Origin: Nocardia cyriacigeorgica
GTDB taxonomy: Bacteria > Actinomycetota > Actinomycetes > Mycobacteriales > Mycobacteriaceae
Direction: 5' to 3'
Length of the DNA: 64,000 nt
NCBI RefSeq assembly: GCF_029868385.1
Contig: NZ_JARWNX010000039.1
Location: forward strand, 1-64,000
A program made the translations under genes and the position numbers. Below are positions 16,346 to 25,851 of this stretch, piece after piece. A model generated the notes under the pieces. The model did no database searches. It was not told the origin of the DNA and saw only the letters and a program-made list of their open reading frames with translations. Each line of letters begins with the position of its first letter. The stretch's first letter is position 1.

Positions 16346-18394
16346 ATGAAGTACGTCTTACGAGCCGTCGTGGTGTTGGTGTCGACGGTGCTGCTCGTTC
16401 CCCTACTGGGACAGAGCGCGCTCGGTGCACCGGCGGTGGCCGGCCCGGACGGTGGCGCGGCGGGCGCGAGCTGGGCCGCCACCCACGACGGAGCCCAGCA
16501 GTACCCGAAGATTCACATCGAATGGGATGTGCCCATCACGATGGACGACGGAACGGTGCTGAAAGGCAACGTCTACCGGCCCGCCGACGAGTCGGGGCGG
16601 CCGGTCGACACCAAGACGCCGACCATCGTCAACATGACGCCCTACACCAAGTTGGTGTCGAATCTGGCCGATCATGCCCAGTCCATCCCCGGACTGTCGG
16701 ACGCGCTGTTCGAGCTGCTGCGCCAGATCGATATGACCGGCACCCCGCTGTCCGGCGTCACCGATCTGACCAAGGCATTCGCAGGTGGCGAGCTGCGCAA
16801 CTTCACCGTGGACCGCCAGCTCATCAAGAGCGGGTACTCGCAGGTCGTGGTCGACGTCCGGGGAACCGGGTTCTCCCAGGGTGTCTGGGACATGCTGCGC
16901 GATCGGGAGCAGCGCGACACCATCGAGGTGATCGACTGGGCCTCGCGTCAGCCGTGGTCGACCGGCAAGATCGGCATGAACGGCATCTCCTACTCCGGCA
17001 TCAACCAGGTGCAGGCCGCCGAGAAGCAGCCCGCCGCGCTGAAGGCGATCTTCCCGGTGGTCCCCGGCAGCGATCTGGCCAACGATGTGCTCATGCCCGG
17101 CGGCGGCTTCGGCTTCAACTTCATTCCGCTGTGGCTGACCGCGATCAACGGGCTGAAATGGGTGCCCGATGTGTCCTCGCTGGTCACCGGCAATTTCGAT
17201 CAGCAGTGGCTGGCCGATCGTCAGGCATCCCCGCTGACTTACCTCGACGTGTTCCTCAACGCCTACACCAAGGTGAACACCGCCGATATCGACCCGCGGC
17301 TGCACGGCATGCTCGCCCACAACAGCCCGGAACGCCAAGCCTGGCTCGGTGATCCGATGCGGATCGAGATCCCGACCTTCGTGGTCGGCGGCTGGCACGA
17401 CCTGTTCACCTACTCCGAATCCAAGATCTACAACAAGATCTCGGTGCCGCCGGGGCAGAAACAGCTGTTGATGGGCAACACCTATCACGTGAACTCCGGC
17501 AACGAGTACGGCAAGCCGGGTCTGCCGCCGCGCCTGGATGTGCTGCAACGCGCCTGGTTCGACAAGTGGCTCAAGGGCGTCGACAACGGCATCGACGGCT
17601 ACGGCCCGGTGACACTGCGCCAGCAGGGCGCGGGCTGGGTCACCCGCGAGGGTTTCGGTACGTCGGCGCCCGCCGATCAGCGGGCCGAACACCGTCGCAT
17701 GTATCTGTCGGCCGCACCGAGCGGTACCGCGCAGAGCGTGCACGATGGATCGCTGACCCCCGCCGTCGGCGACACCGCCCGCCTGACGGTGGCGCCCGGC
17801 CTGACCAGCCTGTGCTCCAACGATGCGGCGCAGGGTAGCGCCGGTGTGCTGTCGGTGATCGACGGATGCGCCAAGGACTCCCGTATCCAGGAACTCAACG
17901 GGCTGACCTTCACCAGCGCACCGGTCGCCGAGGCGACCATCATCTCCGGCCCGATCGCGGTGCGGCTCAATACCGTTCAGGACGCCACCGACGGCTACTG
18001 GGTGGTGACGGTCAACGATGTGGCGCCCGACGGCCGGTCGACGGTGCTCTCGTCCGGGCAGCTGATGGCCTCGCTGCGTGAGGTCGACGAGGCGGGCAGC
18101 ACCCGCTCGGCCAACGGCGATTACACCGACCCGCGCCCGTTCACCTCGATCGAGAAGCGCAAGCCGACCGTGCCCGGCGAGGCCACCACCCTCGATATCG
18201 GCCTCCCGGCGACCGAGGCGCTGCTCCAGCCCGGCCACCGGCTGCGCGTCGACGTCTACGCGGGCAACTTCCCCAAGGGTCTGCCGATCCTGCCCATGCT
18301 CGTCGATACCGGTCTGAAGCCCCAGCATGTGCAGCTGGACCCACAGCGGCCAAGCTTCGTCAACATCCCGGTGCGAGGTAACACCGGCTGGTGA
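16346..18394 (+). CDS. secreted CocE/NonD family hydrolase (X-Pro dipeptidyl-peptidase-like)
   Basis: The 682-residue precursor has a signal peptide (KYVLRAVVVLVSTVLLVPLL, cleavage near SALGAPA). The S15 peptidase domain follows: GNVYRPADESG, VVVDVRGTGFSQG, nucleophile serine in GMNGISYSG, FPVVPGSDLANDV, and VGGWHDLFTYSE. The C-terminal part has the beta-sandwich typical of X-Pro dipeptidyl-peptidases and cocaine esterases (LDIGLPATEALLQPGHRLRVD). It should be an exported esterase or peptidase of unknown substrate. It is inserted between gpmA and senX3 relative to the M. tuberculosis order. Confidence 0.9.
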   Translation: MKYVLRAVVVLVSTVLLVPLLGQSALGAPAVAGPDGGAAGASWAATHDGAQQYPKIHIEWDVPITMDDGTVLKGNVYRPADESGRPVDTKTPTIVNMTPYTKLVSNLADHAQSIPGLSDALFELLRQIDMTGTPLSGVTDLTKAFAGGELRNFTVDRQLIKSGYSQVVVDVRGTGFSQGVWDMLRDREQRDTIEVIDWASRQPWSTGKIGMNGISYSGINQVQAAEKQPAALKAIFPVVPGSDLANDVLMPGGGFGFNFIPLWLTAINGLKWVPDVSSLVTGNFDQQWLADRQASPLTYLDVFLNAYTKVNTADIDPRLHGMLAHNSPERQAWLGDPMRIEIPTFVVGGWHDLFTYSESKIYNKISVPPGQKQLLMGNTYHVNSGNEYGKPGLPPRLDVLQRAWFDKWLKGVDNGIDGYGPVTLRQQGAGWVTREGFGTSAPADQRAEHRRMYLSAAPSGTAQSVHDGSLTPAVGDTARLTVAPGLTSLCSNDAAQGSAGVLSVIDGCAKDSRIQELNGLTFTSAPVAEATIISGPIAVRLNTVQDATDGYWVVTVNDVAPDGRSTVLSSGQLMASLREVDEAGSTRSANGDYTDPRPFTSIEKRKPTVPGEATTLDIGLPATEALLQPGHRLRVDVYAGNFPKGLPILPMLVDTGLKPQHVQLDPQRPSFVNIPVRGNTGW

Positions 18395-18471
18395 TCCCGG
18401 CCGTCGACCGAGCCCGAGCCGGGCGCGGCGATCACGGAGGGGAATCGCCGAGCCGTCAGGCTCCCGGCTGT

Positions 18472-18507
18472 GCGGGCCGCGCGAGCATCACCGCTCGCGC
18501 GGCCCGC
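18472..18507 (+). terminator. strong hairpin terminator after the CocE/NonD hydrolase
   Basis: GCGGGCCGCGCGAGC pairs perfectly with GCTCGCGCGGCCCGC across a 6-base loop, about 78 bases after the stop codon. Confidence 0.8.
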
Positions 18508-18734
18508 TCTCGTCTGCCGGATCAGCGCACGGTGCCCGCGGCCGGTCGTCCCTTGCTCGCCTCGATGGGGCCGGTGCTGGCGGCCGGTCGGCGACACGCC
18601 GTCATGCACGGGTCGCTCGGGCGCAGCGTCACTTTGGCCGAACAGCAAGTGAACGCCTGGCTAACGTCGCCGTAAGCGGCTGTGACCTGCGTGAAACTTC
18701 CCGGACCTGCTGTCACGAGCGCAGCTGGCGACCG
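18508..18734. other. upstream region of senX3
   Basis: No gene is supported. Near the promoter, GTGAACGCCTGGCTAACG and a second GTGAAA about 50 bases later may be parts of a phosphate-response (RegX3) binding region; the match to the GTTCACC repeat is only partial. Confidence 0.3.
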
Positions 18735-18740
18735 TACGAT
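18735..18740 (+). promoter_or_regulatory. -10 box of a leaderless promoter for senX3-regX3
   Basis: TACGAT lies 7 bases before the GTG at 18748 and fixes that start. Confidence 0.55.
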
Positions 18741-18747
18741 TCAAGGT

Positions 18748-19983
18748 GTGAGTGTTCCCCAGGCCGTGCTGCTGGCAGTGCTGGCAGCTGTTGTCGGGCT
18801 GGCCATCGGCGGGCTGCTCATCCCGTATATGAACGCCAGGCAAGCCGCCCGCAGGCAGGCCGAATCCGGGCTCACCATGTCGCAGGTGCTCGATCTGATC
18901 GTGCTGGCGTCGGAAAGCGGTATCGCGGTGGTGGACGAATACCGCGACGTGGTGCTGGTCAATCCGCGCGCCGAAGAACTCGGCCTGGTCCGCAACCGGC
19001 TGCTCGACGAGCGTGCCTGGGCGGCGGTGGAGAAGGTGCTGGCCAACGGTGAATCCGCCGAGTTCGATCTGACCGCCAAACATCCGGTGCCCGGCCGCAG
19101 CCGCATCGCGGTGCGCGGGGTGGCGCGGCCGCTGTCACGCGAGGAGACCAACTTCACCGTCCTGTTCGCCGATGACGACTCCGAACAGGCTCGGATGGAG
19201 GCCACCCGCCGCGATTTCGTGGCCAATGTCAGCCATGAACTCAAGACCCCCGTCGGCGCGATGAGCCTGCTCGCCGAGGCGATGCTGGAATCGGCCGACG
19301 ATCCGGACGCCGTACGCCACTTCGGGGAGCGGGTCCTCGGCGAATCGCGCAGGCTCGGCAAGATGGTCACCGAACTGATCGCGCTGTCGCGGCTACAGGG
19401 CGCGGAGAAGCTACCGCAGCTCGAGGTGGTCGACGTCGACACCGTGGTGATGCACGCCGTCGACCGCTCCCGCACCACCGCCGAAGCCGCCGGCATCACC
19501 GTCAGCACGGATCGGCCCAGCGGGCTCGAGGTGCTCGGCGATGAAACGCTGCTGGTCACCGCGTTGTCGAATCTGGTCGAGAACGCCATCGCGTATTCAC
19601 CGGCCGGATCGCACGTCTCGGTGAGCCGCTCGCTGCGCGGTGAGCACGTCGCCATGGCGGTGACCGATCGCGGTATCGGCATCGCCAAAGAAGACCAGGA
19701 GCGGGTGTTCGAACGATTCTTCCGCTCGGACAAGGCGCGCTCGCGCTCGACCGGCGGCACCGGCCTCGGGCTGGCTATCGTCAAACACGTGGCCGCCAAC
19801 CACAACGGTGAGATCACGCTGTGGAGCAAGTTGGGCACCGGCTCGACTTTCACCCTGCGTATACCGGCACATCACGAGACCGACGGAGAAGAAGAATCCG
19901 GCGGCGTGGTGATGAGCAAGAAGGAAACCAGCCCGCGTCCAACAGCGCCGGGCCGAACCAATGGTGTGGAGGCACGCAGATGA
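18748..19983 (+). CDS. senX3: phosphate-sensing histidine kinase SenX3
   Basis: SenX3 senses inorganic phosphate, probably through the Pst transporter and PhoU, and phosphorylates RegX3. The 411-residue protein has an N-terminal membrane segment (about residues 5-26), a PAS-like domain ([20 protein letters not shown]), the phospho-acceptor His in [13 protein letters not shown] (about H163), and a HATPase domain with the N box [12 protein letters not shown]1 [10 protein letters not shown], the F box ERFFRSD and G2 [11 protein letters not shown]. The stop overlaps the regX3 start as ATGA; the intergenic MIRU repeats found in M. tuberculosis are absent. Confidence 0.96.
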   Translation: MSVPQAVLLAVLAAVVGLAIGGLLIPYMNARQAARRQAESGLTMSQVLDLIVLASESGIAVVDEYRDVVLVNPRAEELGLVRNRLLDERAWAAVEKVLANGESAEFDLTAKHPVPGRSRIAVRGVARPLSREETNFTVLFADDDSEQARMEATRRDFVANVSHELKTPVGAMSLLAEAMLESADDPDAVRHFGERVLGESRRLGKMVTELIALSRLQGAEKLPQLEVVDVDTVVMHAVDRSRTTAEAAGITVSTDRPSGLEVLGDETLLVTALSNLVENAIAYSPAGSHVSVSRSLRGEHVAMAVTDRGIGIAKEDQERVFERFFRSDKARSRSTGGTGLGLAIVKHVAANHNGEITLWSKLGTGSTFTLRIPAHHETDGEEESGGVVMSKKETSPRPTAPGRTNGVEARR

Positions 19984-20669
19984 CGAGTGTGTTGATCGTC
20001 GAGGATGAGGAGTCGCTGGCCGACCCGCTCGCCTTCCTGCTCAAGAAGGAGGGCTTCGAGGTCACCGTCGTCGGTGACGGCCCGTCCGCGCTCGCCGAGT
20101 TCGACCGGTCCGGTGCCGATATCGTGCTGCTCGACCTGATGCTGCCCGGTATGAGCGGCACCGACGTATGCAAGCAACTGCGCACCCGCAGCGGCGTGCC
20201 GGTGATCATGGTGACCGCACGCGACAGCGAGATCGACAAGGTGGTCGGCCTGGAACTCGGCGCCGACGATTACGTCACCAAACCGTATTCGGCGCGTGAA
20301 CTCATCGCCCGCATCCGGGCCGTGCTGCGCCGCGGCGCCGGTGACGAACTCGACGGCGGTAACGAGAACGGCGTGCTCGAGGCGGGCCCGGTGCGCATGG
20401 ACGTCGACCGGCACACCGTGCTGGTGAACGGCAAACCGGTCACGCTGCCGCTCAAGGAGTTCGACCTGCTCGAATACCTGCTGCGCAACTCCGGCCGGGT
20501 GCTGACCCGCGGCCAGCTGATCGACCGGGTCTGGGGCGCAGACTACGTGGGAGACACCAAAACCCTCGATGTGCACGTCAAGCGGCTGCGCTCGAAGATC
20601 GAAGCCGACCCGGCCCGGCCGGAACACCTGGTGACGGTGCGCGGGCTGGGCTACAAGCTCGAGGCCTGA
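19980..20669 (+). CDS. regX3: response regulator RegX3
   Basis: RegX3 is an OmpR/PhoB-type regulator of phosphate starvation genes. The 229-residue protein has the receiver domain with acidic pocket VEDEE, phospho-acceptor D52 in VLLDLMLPG, the conserved Lys in [12 protein letters not shown], and a C-terminal winged helix ([20 protein letters not shown] and [14 protein letters not shown]). Translation is coupled to senX3 by ATGA. It normally activates its own operon and pst genes. Confidence 0.97.
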   Translation: MTSVLIVEDEESLADPLAFLLKKEGFEVTVVGDGPSALAEFDRSGADIVLLDLMLPGMSGTDVCKQLRTRSGVPVIMVTARDSEIDKVVGLELGADDYVTKPYSARELIARIRAVLRRGAGDELDGGNENGVLEAGPVRMDVDRHTVLVNGKPVTLPLKEFDLLEYLLRNSGRVLTRGQLIDRVWGADYVGDTKTLDVHVKRLRSKIEADPARPEHLVTVRGLGYKLEA

Positions 20670-20706
20670 GCGCGGGCGCCCGGTAGCGACCGAACGGGCT
20701 CGGGCT

Positions 20707-21588
20707 TTACGCGGACTGTTCGGTCGCGGGCGGGTCGGTGCGCATGCGGTCGGCGTGCACGGTGGCCGGGTGTACGGCGATCAGCCCGAGTCCGGCGCGG
20801 CGGCGACAGTGTCGAGCCAGTTCGTCGTAGGCGGGCTTGCCGAGCAGTTCGGTCAGTTCGGGGCCGTAGGACTGCCAGACCGGTCGGGCGCCGACATGCG
20901 CGTCCGGTGAGCCCGAGCAGTACCAGTGCAGGTCGACACCGCCGGGGCCCCAGCCGCGGCGGTCGTATTCGGTGATCACGGTGCGCAGGATCTGCACGCC
21001 GTCGGGGCGATCCACCCAGTCCTGGGTGCGCCGGATCGGCAGCTGCCAGCACACGTCCGGTTTCACCTCGAGCGGTTCGATATCGCGGCGCAGCGCCATG
21101 GTGTGCAGCGCGCAGCCGACCCCGCCCTCGAAGCCGGGACGATTGAGGAAGATGCAGGCGCCGTCGTAGCGACGGGTGCGCAGGGCGGGCTCGTCTTCGA
21201 GGTCGTCGAGTTCCAGATAGCCCTTCTTGGTGACCTTGCCCTCGTCGTTGCGGGCCTGGTCCATCAGCTGCCAATCCTCGGGTGTGAGCATTTTCACAGC
21301 CTTTTGCAGGCGCTTGCGATCGTCGGTGTCGGCGAGGAAGGCGCCATGGGAGCAGCAGCCGTCATCGGGTCGGTCGTCGAGGATGCCTTGGCAGGCGGGC
21401 GTGCCGAACACGCACGTCCACCGCGACAGTAGCCAGGTGAGGTCGGCGACGATGAGATGCTCGTCGTTTGCCGGATCGACGAATTCGATCCACTCACGCG
21501 GGAAATCGAGGTCGACTTCGGGGGTCGGGTCCATCTTTCCCGCTGGTCGCGGCCGGGTCTGGCCGGTTGCCGCTGCGCCTGCCGTCAC
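20707..21588 (-). CDS. conserved protein with cysteine cluster (Rv0495c-like)
   Basis: The protein has the conserved block [20 protein letters not shown] followed by [20 protein letters not shown] and [11 protein letters not shown], a Cys-rich region that could bind a metal, then [14 protein letters not shown] and [12 protein letters not shown]. This matches the actinobacterial family of M. tuberculosis Rv0495c, of unknown function. The GTG at 21588 gives 293 residues, close to the mycobacterial length, and lies 8 bases after TAGCGT on the minus strand. The internal ATG at 21534 is an alternative. It diverges from ppx and converges on regX3. Confidence 0.8.
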   Translation of the reverse strand: MTAGAAATGQTRPRPAGKMDPTPEVDLDFPREWIEFVDPANDEHLIVADLTWLLSRWTCVFGTPACQGILDDRPDDGCCSHGAFLADTDDRKRLQKAVKMLTPEDWQLMDQARNDEGKVTKKGYLELDDLEDEPALRTRRYDGACIFLNRPGFEGGVGCALHTMALRRDIEPLEVKPDVCWQLPIRRTQDWVDRPDGVQILRTVITEYDRRGWGPGGVDLHWYCSGSPDAHVGARPVWQSYGPELTELLGKPAYDELARHCRRRAGLGLIAVHPATVHADRMRTDPPATEQSA

Positions 21589-21596
21589 ACCTGTCG

Positions 21597-21602
21597 ACGC
21601 TA
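21597..21602 (-). promoter_or_regulatory. -10 box of a leaderless promoter for the Rv0495c-like gene
   Basis: On the minus strand TAGCGT ends 8 bases before the GTG at 21588. Confidence 0.45.
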
Positions 21603-21676
21603 ACAGTTCGGTCGCCTGACCTGAAGCTCGCCTCCACCGGTGCGCCACCGCCCCGGCCACCTCGCGCGACCACGAG

Positions 21677-21682
21677 TACCGT
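21677..21682 (+). promoter_or_regulatory. -10 box of a leaderless promoter for ppx
   Basis: TACCGT lies 6 bases before the GTG at 21689, the same box and spacing as at murB. Confidence 0.55.
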
Positions 21683-21688
21683 GTTCAT

Positions 21689-22720
21689 GTGCGTCTCGGG
21701 GTACTCGATGTGGGCAGCAATACCGTTCACCTACTGGTGGTGGACGCGCATCGGGGTGGCCATCCGATGCCGATGAGTTCGACGAAAGCAACGTTGCGGC
21801 TGTCGGAAAACATGGATGACCAGGGCAAACTCACTCCGGCCGGTGCGCAGCGGCTGATCGAGACGGTCAAGGAATTCGCCAGCATCGCCGAGACGTCGCG
21901 CTGCGTCGAGCTGATGCCGTTCGCCACCTCCGCGGTGCGCGACGCCACCAATTCCGATGAGGTGCTCGCGCGGGTGCGCTCGGAGGCGGGCGTCGATCTG
22001 CGCGTGCTGTCCGGCGAGGATGAAGCCCGGCTCACCTTCCTCGCGGTCCGCCGCTGGTACGGCTGGAGTGCGGGCCGCATCCTCAACCTCGATATCGGCG
22101 GCGGCTCACTGGAACTGACCAACGGCGGCGACGAAGACCCGGACATCGCGCTGTCATTGCAGCTCGGCGCGGGCAGGCTGACCAGGGAATGGCTGCACGA
22201 GGACCCGCCGGGCAAGCGCCGGGTCGCGGTACTGCGCGACTGGCTGGACGCGGAACTGGTCGCCCCCGCCAAACAGGTGATCGATGCGGGTAAACCCGAT
22301 CTGGCCGTCGGCACCTCGAAGACGTTCCGTTCGCTGGCGCGCCTCACCGGGGCGGCGCCGTCGGGCGCGGGGCCGCGGGTGCGTCGTACACTCACCAGCT
22401 CAGGTCTTCGTCAATTGATCGGCTTCATCTCCAGGATGACCGCCTCGGACCGGGCGGAGCTGGAGGGCGTGAGTTCGGACCGGTCCCAGCAATTGGTGGC
22501 CGGTGCACTGGTCGCGGAGGCGAGTATGCGGGCTCTATCGCTGGACAGCATCGAAATTTGTCCGTGGGCGCTGCGGGAGGGACTGATCCTGCGCAAACTG
22601 GATACCGATATGAACGGTGGACCGCTTGTCACGCGCGCACCGGGTACGGCCGCCGACAGCAGCGCGCCAGCACCCGGCGGCGCGACGTCGGCGGGCCCGA
22701 TCGAAACGGTGCCTTCATGA
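21689..22720 (+). CDS. ppx: Ppx/GppA family exopolyphosphatase
   Basis: Ppx/GppA enzymes release phosphate from polyphosphate or act on pppGpp. The 343-residue protein starts MRLGVLDVGSNTVHLLVVDA (phosphate 1 loop), then FATSAVRDATNSDEVLARV, LSGEDEARLTFLAVRRWYGW, and the phosphate 2 loop LNLDIGGGSLELT. It lacks the long C-terminal HD domain of E. coli Ppx, as do the mycobacterial short forms. It is the Rv0496 equivalent and lies beside the phosphate-sensing senX3-regX3 pair. The proline/alanine-rich tail (residues about 320-343) overlaps the next gene by ATGA. Confidence 0.93.
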   Translation: MRLGVLDVGSNTVHLLVVDAHRGGHPMPMSSTKATLRLSENMDDQGKLTPAGAQRLIETVKEFASIAETSRCVELMPFATSAVRDATNSDEVLARVRSEAGVDLRVLSGEDEARLTFLAVRRWYGWSAGRILNLDIGGGSLELTNGGDEDPDIALSLQLGAGRLTREWLHEDPPGKRRVAVLRDWLDAELVAPAKQVIDAGKPDLAVGTSKTFRSLARLTGAAPSGAGPRVRRTLTSSGLRQLIGFISRMTASDRAELEGVSSDRSQQLVAGALVAEASMRALSLDSIEICPWALREGLILRKLDTDMNGGPLVTRAPGTAADSSAPAPGGATSAGPIETVPS

Positions 22721-24786
22721 GTGAGGATTCCAAACAGCTATCGGTCGCCGAACTGCTGGCTCGTAACGGCCAGCAGGGCGCGGCCTCGTCCGGCGGCGGA
22801 CGCCGCCGCCGGGGCGGACGCGGCCTCTCGGTCGCCGAACTGACCGGCGATCTGCCGGTGATCGATGGTGGACGTTCCGCACATTCGGCGCCCGACGAGG
22901 ACGCGGCCGAACCGGAAGCACCCGCGTCCGGTGGTGCGCACGGCGTCAACGGCGTCAACGGATCGTATGGCGCGAACGGATACGGATCCGCTTCGGCGCC
23001 CGCCCACTTCTCGGCTCCTTCCTACGAATCCCCGACCTCCTACGAGCCGGACCAGGCGTTGTCGCCCATGTCCGGCCCGATCACCCGATTCGATCCGCTC
23101 GCCGGTGACACCGACACCGAACCGCGGCGCCGATCGCGCCACAGCGCCCCGGAGTCCGAGGCGGGCCCCGTTGTCGCCGGTCAGCCGCTGCCGACCGGCG
23201 ACGCTGCCGGTTCCGGCCGGGCCGGACGCCGCCGCAGGCGCGCCGACCCCGACGACGAGTACGACGCCGAACCGCAGGCACCGGCCGTACCCAATGCCAC
23301 CGACCCGATGCGCCGCAGCTGGCAGCCGGTCCCCGAGACCTCCAACGGTCGGGACAGTTCGGTCAGCGGCCGCGCAGCACGCCGCAGGGCAGCCGAAGCC
23401 GCCGAGGCGCAGGCCGAAGCCGAGGTCGCCGCCGACGCCCAGGCTGCCGCACAAGCGCAAGCCGCTGCGCAAGCCCAGGCCGCCGCCGAGGCTCGGGCCG
23501 CCGCCGAAGCCGCAGCCCAAGCGGAGGCCGCGGCACAAGCCGAGGCAGCAGCTCGAGCTCGAGCCGCAGCCCGAACCCGCGCCGCAGCAGATGCGGAAAC
23601 CGCGTCCCGCGCCCCCGCTACCCGATCCAGAGGCGCACGACCGGACGCTCCGCCCCCATGGACCCCGCCGGTGAACGGTTTCGGGCCAACTCCACAGCAG
23701 CAGTGGCAGCCCACCGAGCAGATCGGCCCGCCCGCCCCGCCGAACCGTCCCGACCCTGGCCCGGCGACGGCGGCCTGGACCCCTCCGCCGGTCAACGGCT
23801 ACTCCCCGACACCGCAGTCGCCCGCCGAACAGGGCCCGGCGACGGTCACCTGGTCACCGACCGCCAACGGTTTCGCACCGGGCCCCACAGCGGCACCCGA
23901 ACCACCCGCCCGCGATACCCGTCCCGAACTGCCGCGCCGACGGGAGGCGCAGGGCGAGAACGGTTTGCCGGCCTGGTCGGCGCGCAGGCATCGCCCCGGC
24001 TCCGGGCCGGAGACCGGCGGTATTCCGACGGCCGCATGGTCGCTGGCCAGTCAGGACCAGCAGCTGGTTTCCGGTCAGACCGTGGCGGGCGATCTGCTGC
24101 GCGACGGCGTCGAACGGGCCGAGGCAGACCGTAAGGGTCGCGGCCGCGCGGCCGTCGCCGAGCCCGATGATCAGCGCACCGACGTCTACCGTCCGGTCGC
24201 CCCCGCCGACGACGATCTGGACGACGAGGCCGACGACTTCTACGACGACGATGACCTGCTCGACGACGACCTCGATGACGAGGACGACGACGAGGCCGAA
24301 TCGTCCTGGGGTCGCCGCACCGCGGCCCTGAGCCGCACGTCGAGCTCACTCCGACGCAAGGCGGGCGCTCTCGGCAAGGTGAAAACCCTCGCCGGTGCGA
24401 AGGCCGCGACGCTCGGTAGAGCCACGACGCTCGGTAAGAGTTCCACCACCGGCGCGACCGCCTCCGCCGGTGCGGTAGCGGCGGCCCGCGGTTCGCGCAG
24501 CGCCCGCAAGGCCGAGCACGATGCCAACAAACGGCAGTGGATGATCCTCGGCGGCCAGAGCGCGGGCGCGGCGGTCGCGGGCATGTTGCTGTTCAAGGGT
24601 TTCGAGCGGATGTGGGAGATGCTGCCCTGGGTGGCGCTCGCGCTGGCCATGGTCGTGATCCTCGGCCTCGTCGCGCTGGTGCGGATCCTGCGGCGCACCG
24701 ACGACATCCTCAGCACTGTGATCGCCGTCGTCGTCGGCATCTTTGTGACGCTCGGCCCGCTAGCCTTTCTTCTCAGTACGAACTGA
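22717..24786 (+). CDS. long low-complexity membrane protein (Rv0497-like)
   Basis: The 689-residue protein starts MSEDSKQLSVAELLARNGQQ and repeats LSVAEL at residues 37-42, a pattern shared with Rv0497. It then has a charged/Gly region, an Ala-Glu-Gln-rich helical stretch at about 222-296 (AQAAAQAQAAAQAQAAAEAR), a Pro-rich region with PPVNGFGPTPQ and PPVNGYSPTPQ repeats (about 310-400), an acidic run at 497-527, a basic stretch, and about three membrane segments near 608-626, 636-658 and 663-686. Rv0497 is about 310 residues, so this copy is more than doubled by low-complexity sequence. The function is unknown. It is translationally coupled to ppx. Confidence 0.85.
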   Translation: MSEDSKQLSVAELLARNGQQGAASSGGGRRRRGGRGLSVAELTGDLPVIDGGRSAHSAPDEDAAEPEAPASGGAHGVNGVNGSYGANGYGSASAPAHFSAPSYESPTSYEPDQALSPMSGPITRFDPLAGDTDTEPRRRSRHSAPESEAGPVVAGQPLPTGDAAGSGRAGRRRRRADPDDEYDAEPQAPAVPNATDPMRRSWQPVPETSNGRDSSVSGRAARRRAAEAAEAQAEAEVAADAQAAAQAQAAAQAQAAAEARAAAEAAAQAEAAAQAEAAARARAAARTRAAADAETASRAPATRSRGARPDAPPPWTPPVNGFGPTPQQQWQPTEQIGPPAPPNRPDPGPATAAWTPPPVNGYSPTPQSPAEQGPATVTWSPTANGFAPGPTAAPEPPARDTRPELPRRREAQGENGLPAWSARRHRPGSGPETGGIPTAAWSLASQDQQLVSGQTVAGDLLRDGVERAEADRKGRGRAAVAEPDDQRTDVYRPVAPADDDLDDEADDFYDDDDLLDDDLDDEDDDEAESSWGRRTAALSRTSSSLRRKAGALGKVKTLAGAKAATLGRATTLGKSSTTGATASAGAVAAARGSRSARKAEHDANKRQWMILGGQSAGAAVAGMLLFKGFERMWEMLPWVALALAMVVILGLVALVRILRRTDDILSTVIAVVVGIFVTLGPLAFLLSTN

Positions 24787-24799
24787 GTAGGGAGCGGCT

Positions 24800-25765
24800 G
24801 TGGGGAATATCGGGCAGGCGGACGAGACCAGCGTGGTGCCGGGCCATACGGGCGCGGCGGGGGACTCCGATGCCGCGCCCGAACGCGGCCGGATCCGCGT
24901 CGGTCTGTCCACGGCTTCGGTGTATCCGCAGAACACCGAGGCAGCCTTCCGCTATGCCGCCGAATTGGGTTATGACGGCGTCGAATTGATGGTCTGGGCC
25001 GAACCGGCCAGCCAGAGCATCGCCACCGTGCAGGCCTATGTCCGCAAGTACGGCACGCCGGTACTCGCCGTGCACGCGCCCTGCCTGCTCATCTCCCAGC
25101 GTGTATGGGGCCCGGACCCGGTGGCCAAATTGGAGCGCAGTGTCCGCACCGCGGAGGCGCTCGGCGCCGACACCGTCGTGGTGCATCCGCCGTTTCGCTG
25201 GCAGCGCCGCTATGCCGAGAACTTTCCCGCACAGGTGGCCGAGCTGGAGGCCGACAGCTCCGTGGTGGTCGCGGTGGAGAACATGTTCGCCATGCGCGCC
25301 GACACCCTGTTCGGCCGCCGTGGCGGTGCCGCAAAGCGCTTGGAACGGCGTGGTGGTCCCGGACTCGCCCTGACCGCGTTCAGCCCGTCCTACGATCCGA
25401 CCGACACCGGCTTCCAGCACTACACCCTCGATCTCTCGCATACCGCGACAGCGGGCGCCGATCCGCTCGCGCTGGCCGCGCGCATGGGGCCCGGCCTCGC
25501 GCATCTGCATCTGGCCGACGGACGTGGCGCGGCCCACGATGAGCATCTGGTTCCCGGCGACGGGACGCAGCCGTGCGTGGAAGTGTGTGCCGCGCTGGTG
25601 GAATCCGGGTTCTCCGGTCACGCCGTCGCCGAGATCAACACCCAGAACGCGCGAACCACCGCCGACCGGGCGGCCATGCTCGGCCGGACGCTGGCCTTCG
25701 CCCGTGAACATCTCAACGGGCTCCCCACGCCAGCGCCGAAGTCGCCGCGCAGCGAATCCGTCTGA
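24800..25765 (+). CDS. sugar phosphate isomerase/epimerase family protein (xylose isomerase-like TIM barrel)
   Basis: The 321-residue protein has the AP-endonuclease-2/xylose isomerase-like barrel pattern: VGLSTASVYPQNTEAAFRYA, GYDGVELMVW, LAVHAPCLLIS, ADTVVVHPPFRW, VAVENMFAM, YTLDLSHTA, HLHLADGRG and GHAVAEINTQNA, where the His, Glu and Asp residues would bind a divalent metal. It is the Rv0498 equivalent, of unknown substrate. The GTG at 24800 follows GGGAG by about 8 bases. It probably forms an operon with ppx and the membrane protein. Confidence 0.87.
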   Translation: MGNIGQADETSVVPGHTGAAGDSDAAPERGRIRVGLSTASVYPQNTEAAFRYAAELGYDGVELMVWAEPASQSIATVQAYVRKYGTPVLAVHAPCLLISQRVWGPDPVAKLERSVRTAEALGADTVVVHPPFRWQRRYAENFPAQVAELEADSSVVVAVENMFAMRADTLFGRRGGAAKRLERRGGPGLALTAFSPSYDPTDTGFQHYTLDLSHTATAGADPLALAARMGPGLAHLHLADGRGAAHDEHLVPGDGTQPCVEVCAALVESGFSGHAVAEINTQNARTTADRAAMLGRTLAFAREHLNGLPTPAPKSPRSESV

Positions 25766-25851
25766 TCAGTTCCTCTTTGTGGGGGAATATCGATGTGCCG
25801 GTACCGACTTGTACGCTGTACGAACGACGAGGCCGCACGACAGGAGTGATG

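Noticed and set aside
14793..16430. 545-codon minus-strand open frame over the tandem repeat and gpmA
   Set aside because: It is antisense to gpmA; the repeated Ser/Arg/His peptide is only a translation of the 29-bp repeat.
16403..18328. 641-codon minus-strand open frame over the CocE/NonD hydrolase
   Set aside because: It is antisense to a protein with a full signal peptide and catalytic motifs.
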